Shown here piece after piece: positions 62,579 to 64,000 of a stretch of 64,000 bases of DNA (position 1 is the stretch's first letter; each line of letters opens with the position of its first letter). The notes below the pieces were generated by a model that worked only from the letters and a program-made list of their open reading frames with translations, was not told the DNA's origin and ran no database searches. Source of the stretch: Pseudarthrobacter sp. Fe7 (GTDB lineage Bacteria > Actinomycetota > Actinomycetes > Actinomycetales > Micrococcaceae); assembly GCA_024372495.1 (NCBI GenBank), contig CP099977.1:2418001-2482000 (forward strand), written 5' to 3'. Both the position numbers and the translations under genes were made by a program.

Positions 62579-63793
62579 ATGAGTCAGGAACAGCCCCCAA
62601 TCCGCAGCCGCCGGGAACTCCGGAAGGCCAGGGACGCCCAACAGGCAACCCTGCCTGCCACGGAGCAGCGCCCGCCTGCCGCCAACCGGCCGGCTGACCG
62701 CACACCTGCACCGGAAGCGCAGGGTCCAGCGGCCCGCCCTGGTTCGACCGGGGACGCCGCTTCCGTGGCCCGCCCACAGCCGGCCGCAGACCAGACGGCG
62801 ACGCAGCGCTCCTCCCAGATCCGTGCCCGTGACCGCGCCGCGCTGCGCACCATCAAGGAGCCTCGAGGAGAAGGAAGGGCAGCTTGCTGCCGGGGGGCCG
62901 CCCACCCGGCGCCAGCTGCGGCTGCAGCAACTCAAAGAACAGGCGCTCACGGCCGCCAATCCCGTCGTCCCACCGGCCGCTGCTCCGGCCACCAAGGCAA
63001 CTCCAGCGGTTACCGGCCCGGGGAGAAGCCCGCAGATTCCGCGCCGGCCCCCGAAAGCGCTCCGGATGGCATGACGGTGGAGCAGGCCCTGGAGGCCCGC
63101 GCACTTATTGCGGCGCAGGCCAGGAACCAGATCGCCAAGATGGAGCACATCGCCTCCATGGATCCGGAGGCCGTGGATCCGGAAATCCTGGCGGAGCAGA
63201 TTGCCCTGGCCGAACGGGCCGCGGTCATGAACCGCCGCGCCATGGCCCGGCAGAAGCTTGCGGAGCAGGCCGGCAGTCCCGCCGCCCCGGTCAGGGATTC
63301 CACGCCAATGGACAAGCCCGGCCCGTCCACCGCCAACAACCTGGCCATGGTGACGCCGCTGGAGTTCGTCCAGGTGCCCGGCGTCGAGCGGCCGGTCATG
63401 AAACCGCCGGCGACCTCGCACGTTCCGGTAACCACCCGGCCCGGCACAAAGGTGCCGGGTGCTGGAAAACGGAGGCCTTCCTCCCGTCCCAAGGCACCGG
63501 CCGCGGACTCAGCCACCGGCCGTTCCAAGGTCATCGCCCGTGCGGAGGCGGCTGCAAAAGCCGCCAGCCGTCCCGCGCCCGTATCGCGCCCGGAAGACCA
63601 GTCGGAGGACCTCTTCGAGGACCTTCCCCGGGTTCCTGCCCGGTCCGCCTATGGGCTCGATCCCCTGGACGCCGCCACGGCGGGCCTGACAAGGGCCCGC
63701 CGCAACCGCATTCTCCAGTTCTGCATCCTCGCGTTCGGGATCCTGGCCCTGGTGGCCGGCATCATCCTGATGGTCAGCGGCCTGTCCCGCTGA
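62579..63793 (+). CDS. Pro/Ala-rich protein with C-terminal membrane anchor (two compensating frame breaks)
   Basis: About 404 aa, ATG 62579 (MSQEQPPIRSRRELRKARDA) 8 bp after nadD. Disordered Pro/Ala/Arg-rich N-terminal half, a helical middle (ARALIAAQARNQIAKMEHIA, EQIALAERAAVMNRRAMARQ) and a C-terminal membrane helix, FCILAFGILALVAGIILMVS. The frame is shifted between 62862 (GAGCCTCG, one extra C) and 63014 (a missing G), so a 150-bp stretch reads out of frame although no stop occurs. Restored text is KELEEKEGQLAAGG, a plausible charged helix. Similar proteins lie between nadD and rsfS in Micrococcaceae; function unknown. Confidence 0.7.
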   Translation: MSQEQPPIRSRRELRKARDAQQATLPATEQRPPAANRPADRTPAPEAQGPAARPGSTGDAASVARPQPAADQTATQRSSQIRARDRAALRTIKEPRGEGRAACCRGAAHPAPAAAAATQRTGAHGRQSRRPTGRCSGHQGNSSGYRPGEKPADSAPAPESAPDGMTVEQALEARALIAAQARNQIAKMEHIASMDPEAVDPEILAEQIALAERAAVMNRRAMARQKLAEQAGSPAAPVRDSTPMDKPGPSTANNLAMVTPLEFVQVPGVERPVMKPPATSHVPVTTRPGTKVPGAGKRRPSSRPKAPAADSATGRSKVIARAEAAAKAASRPAPVSRPEDQSEDLFEDLPRVPARSAYGLDPLDAATAGLTRARRNRILQFCILAFGILALVAGIILMVSGLSR

Positions 63794-63837
63794 CCGCGCC
63801 GCCGGCACCAACACACTTAAACCAAACAAGGAGTCCC

Positions 63838-64000
63838 GTGACTGCAACAGAATCTTCCATCGCCATAGCCCGTACAGCCGCCAAGGCCGCCGCGGACAAG
63901 ATCGCCCAGGACATCGTCGCCATGGATGTGAGCGAACGCCTGGCCCTGGCCGACGTCTTCCTCATCGCGTCGGCACCGAGCGAACGCCAGGTCAACGCGA
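63838..64000 (+). CDS. rsfS: Ribosomal silencing factor RsfS (partial)
   Basis: First 54 codons, cut by the window end; GTG start. The sequence ARTAAKAAADKIAQDIVAMD followed by ALADVFLIASAPSERQVNA matches the RsfS/Iojap family, which blocks 50S-30S joining by binding uL14. RBS AAGGAG lies 6 bases upstream. Order nadD-rsfS is conserved. Confidence 0.9.
   Translation, partial: MTATESSIAIARTAAKAAADKIAQDIVAMDVSERLALADVFLIASAPSERQVNA

Overview
The window is high-GC chromosomal DNA from an actinobacterium, most likely Arthrobacter or Pseudarthrobacter (Micrococcaceae). The evidence is the many GTG starts, the long trigger factor and ClpP1/ClpP2 pair, a mycothiol-type DsbA-family reductase, actinobacterial RpiB, a ThiD-TenA fusion, and a gene order that recalls M. 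tuberculosis Rv2420c-Rv2467 (pepN, rpiB, nei, tig, clpP1, clpP2, clpX, valS, folC, ndk, rne, rplU, rpmA, obg, proB, proA, nadD, rsfS). No prophage, insertion sequence, CRISPR array or integration site was seen.

Layout. 0-9.6 kb: end of a Nif3-like gene, a zinc-ribbon-like coiled coil, yaaA, rnpB, tspO, a long-form gap, a secreted HNH nuclease, def, tRNA-His, orn, an MptB-like mannosyltransferase and an AlkD-like protein. 9.7-20 kb: a carbohydrate island with an aldose epimerase, an esterase, a LacI regulator, a three-gene operon of unknown substrate (Gfo/Idh/MocA dehydrogenase, DUF993 aldolase-like protein, TIM-barrel isomerase), then xylA-xylB divergent from a ROK regulator. 20-32 kb: tRNA-Arg, SSB paralogue, lipoprotein, ettA, CbxX-type AAA protein, tesB, globin, mscS, osmC-like, pepN. 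31.7-42.9 kb: rpiB, nei-like, tRNA-Gly, tRNA-Pro, tig, clpP1-clpP2-clpX, DsbA-like, valS, DUF488, SDR. 43-64 kb: EEP-family protein, T-box ileS-folC-DUF4233-ndk, VKOR, rne, TPP riboswitch thiD/tenA, rplU-rpmA-obgE-proB-proA, nadD, a membrane protein and rsfS.

The most striking property is not a gene. At least 23 positions inside conserved, mostly essential genes carry one extra base in the same context: an AGCT core flanked by G or C (GAGCTG/CAGCTC, GAGCTC or CAGCTG) reads as AGCCT or AGGCT, breaking the frame of gap, tig, valS, ileS, rne, rplU, rpmA, proA, pepN, xylA and others. A second class of lesion is loss of one base in G/C homopolymers (yaaA, xylB, ssb-like, pepN and others). Restoring these bases rebuilds full-length proteins. 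I therefore annotate the broken genes as intact CDS with a stated frame break and think a motif-linked sequencing or base-calling error, perhaps at a modified AGCT site, is far more likely than real mutation. Coordinates of such genes span the whole restored reading frame.

Regulation visible in the sequence: an Ile T-box before ileS, a TPP riboswitch before thiD/tenA, operator-like repeats before gap, the LacI-linked operon and xylA, a ClgR-like box before clpP1, and many strong hairpin terminators.
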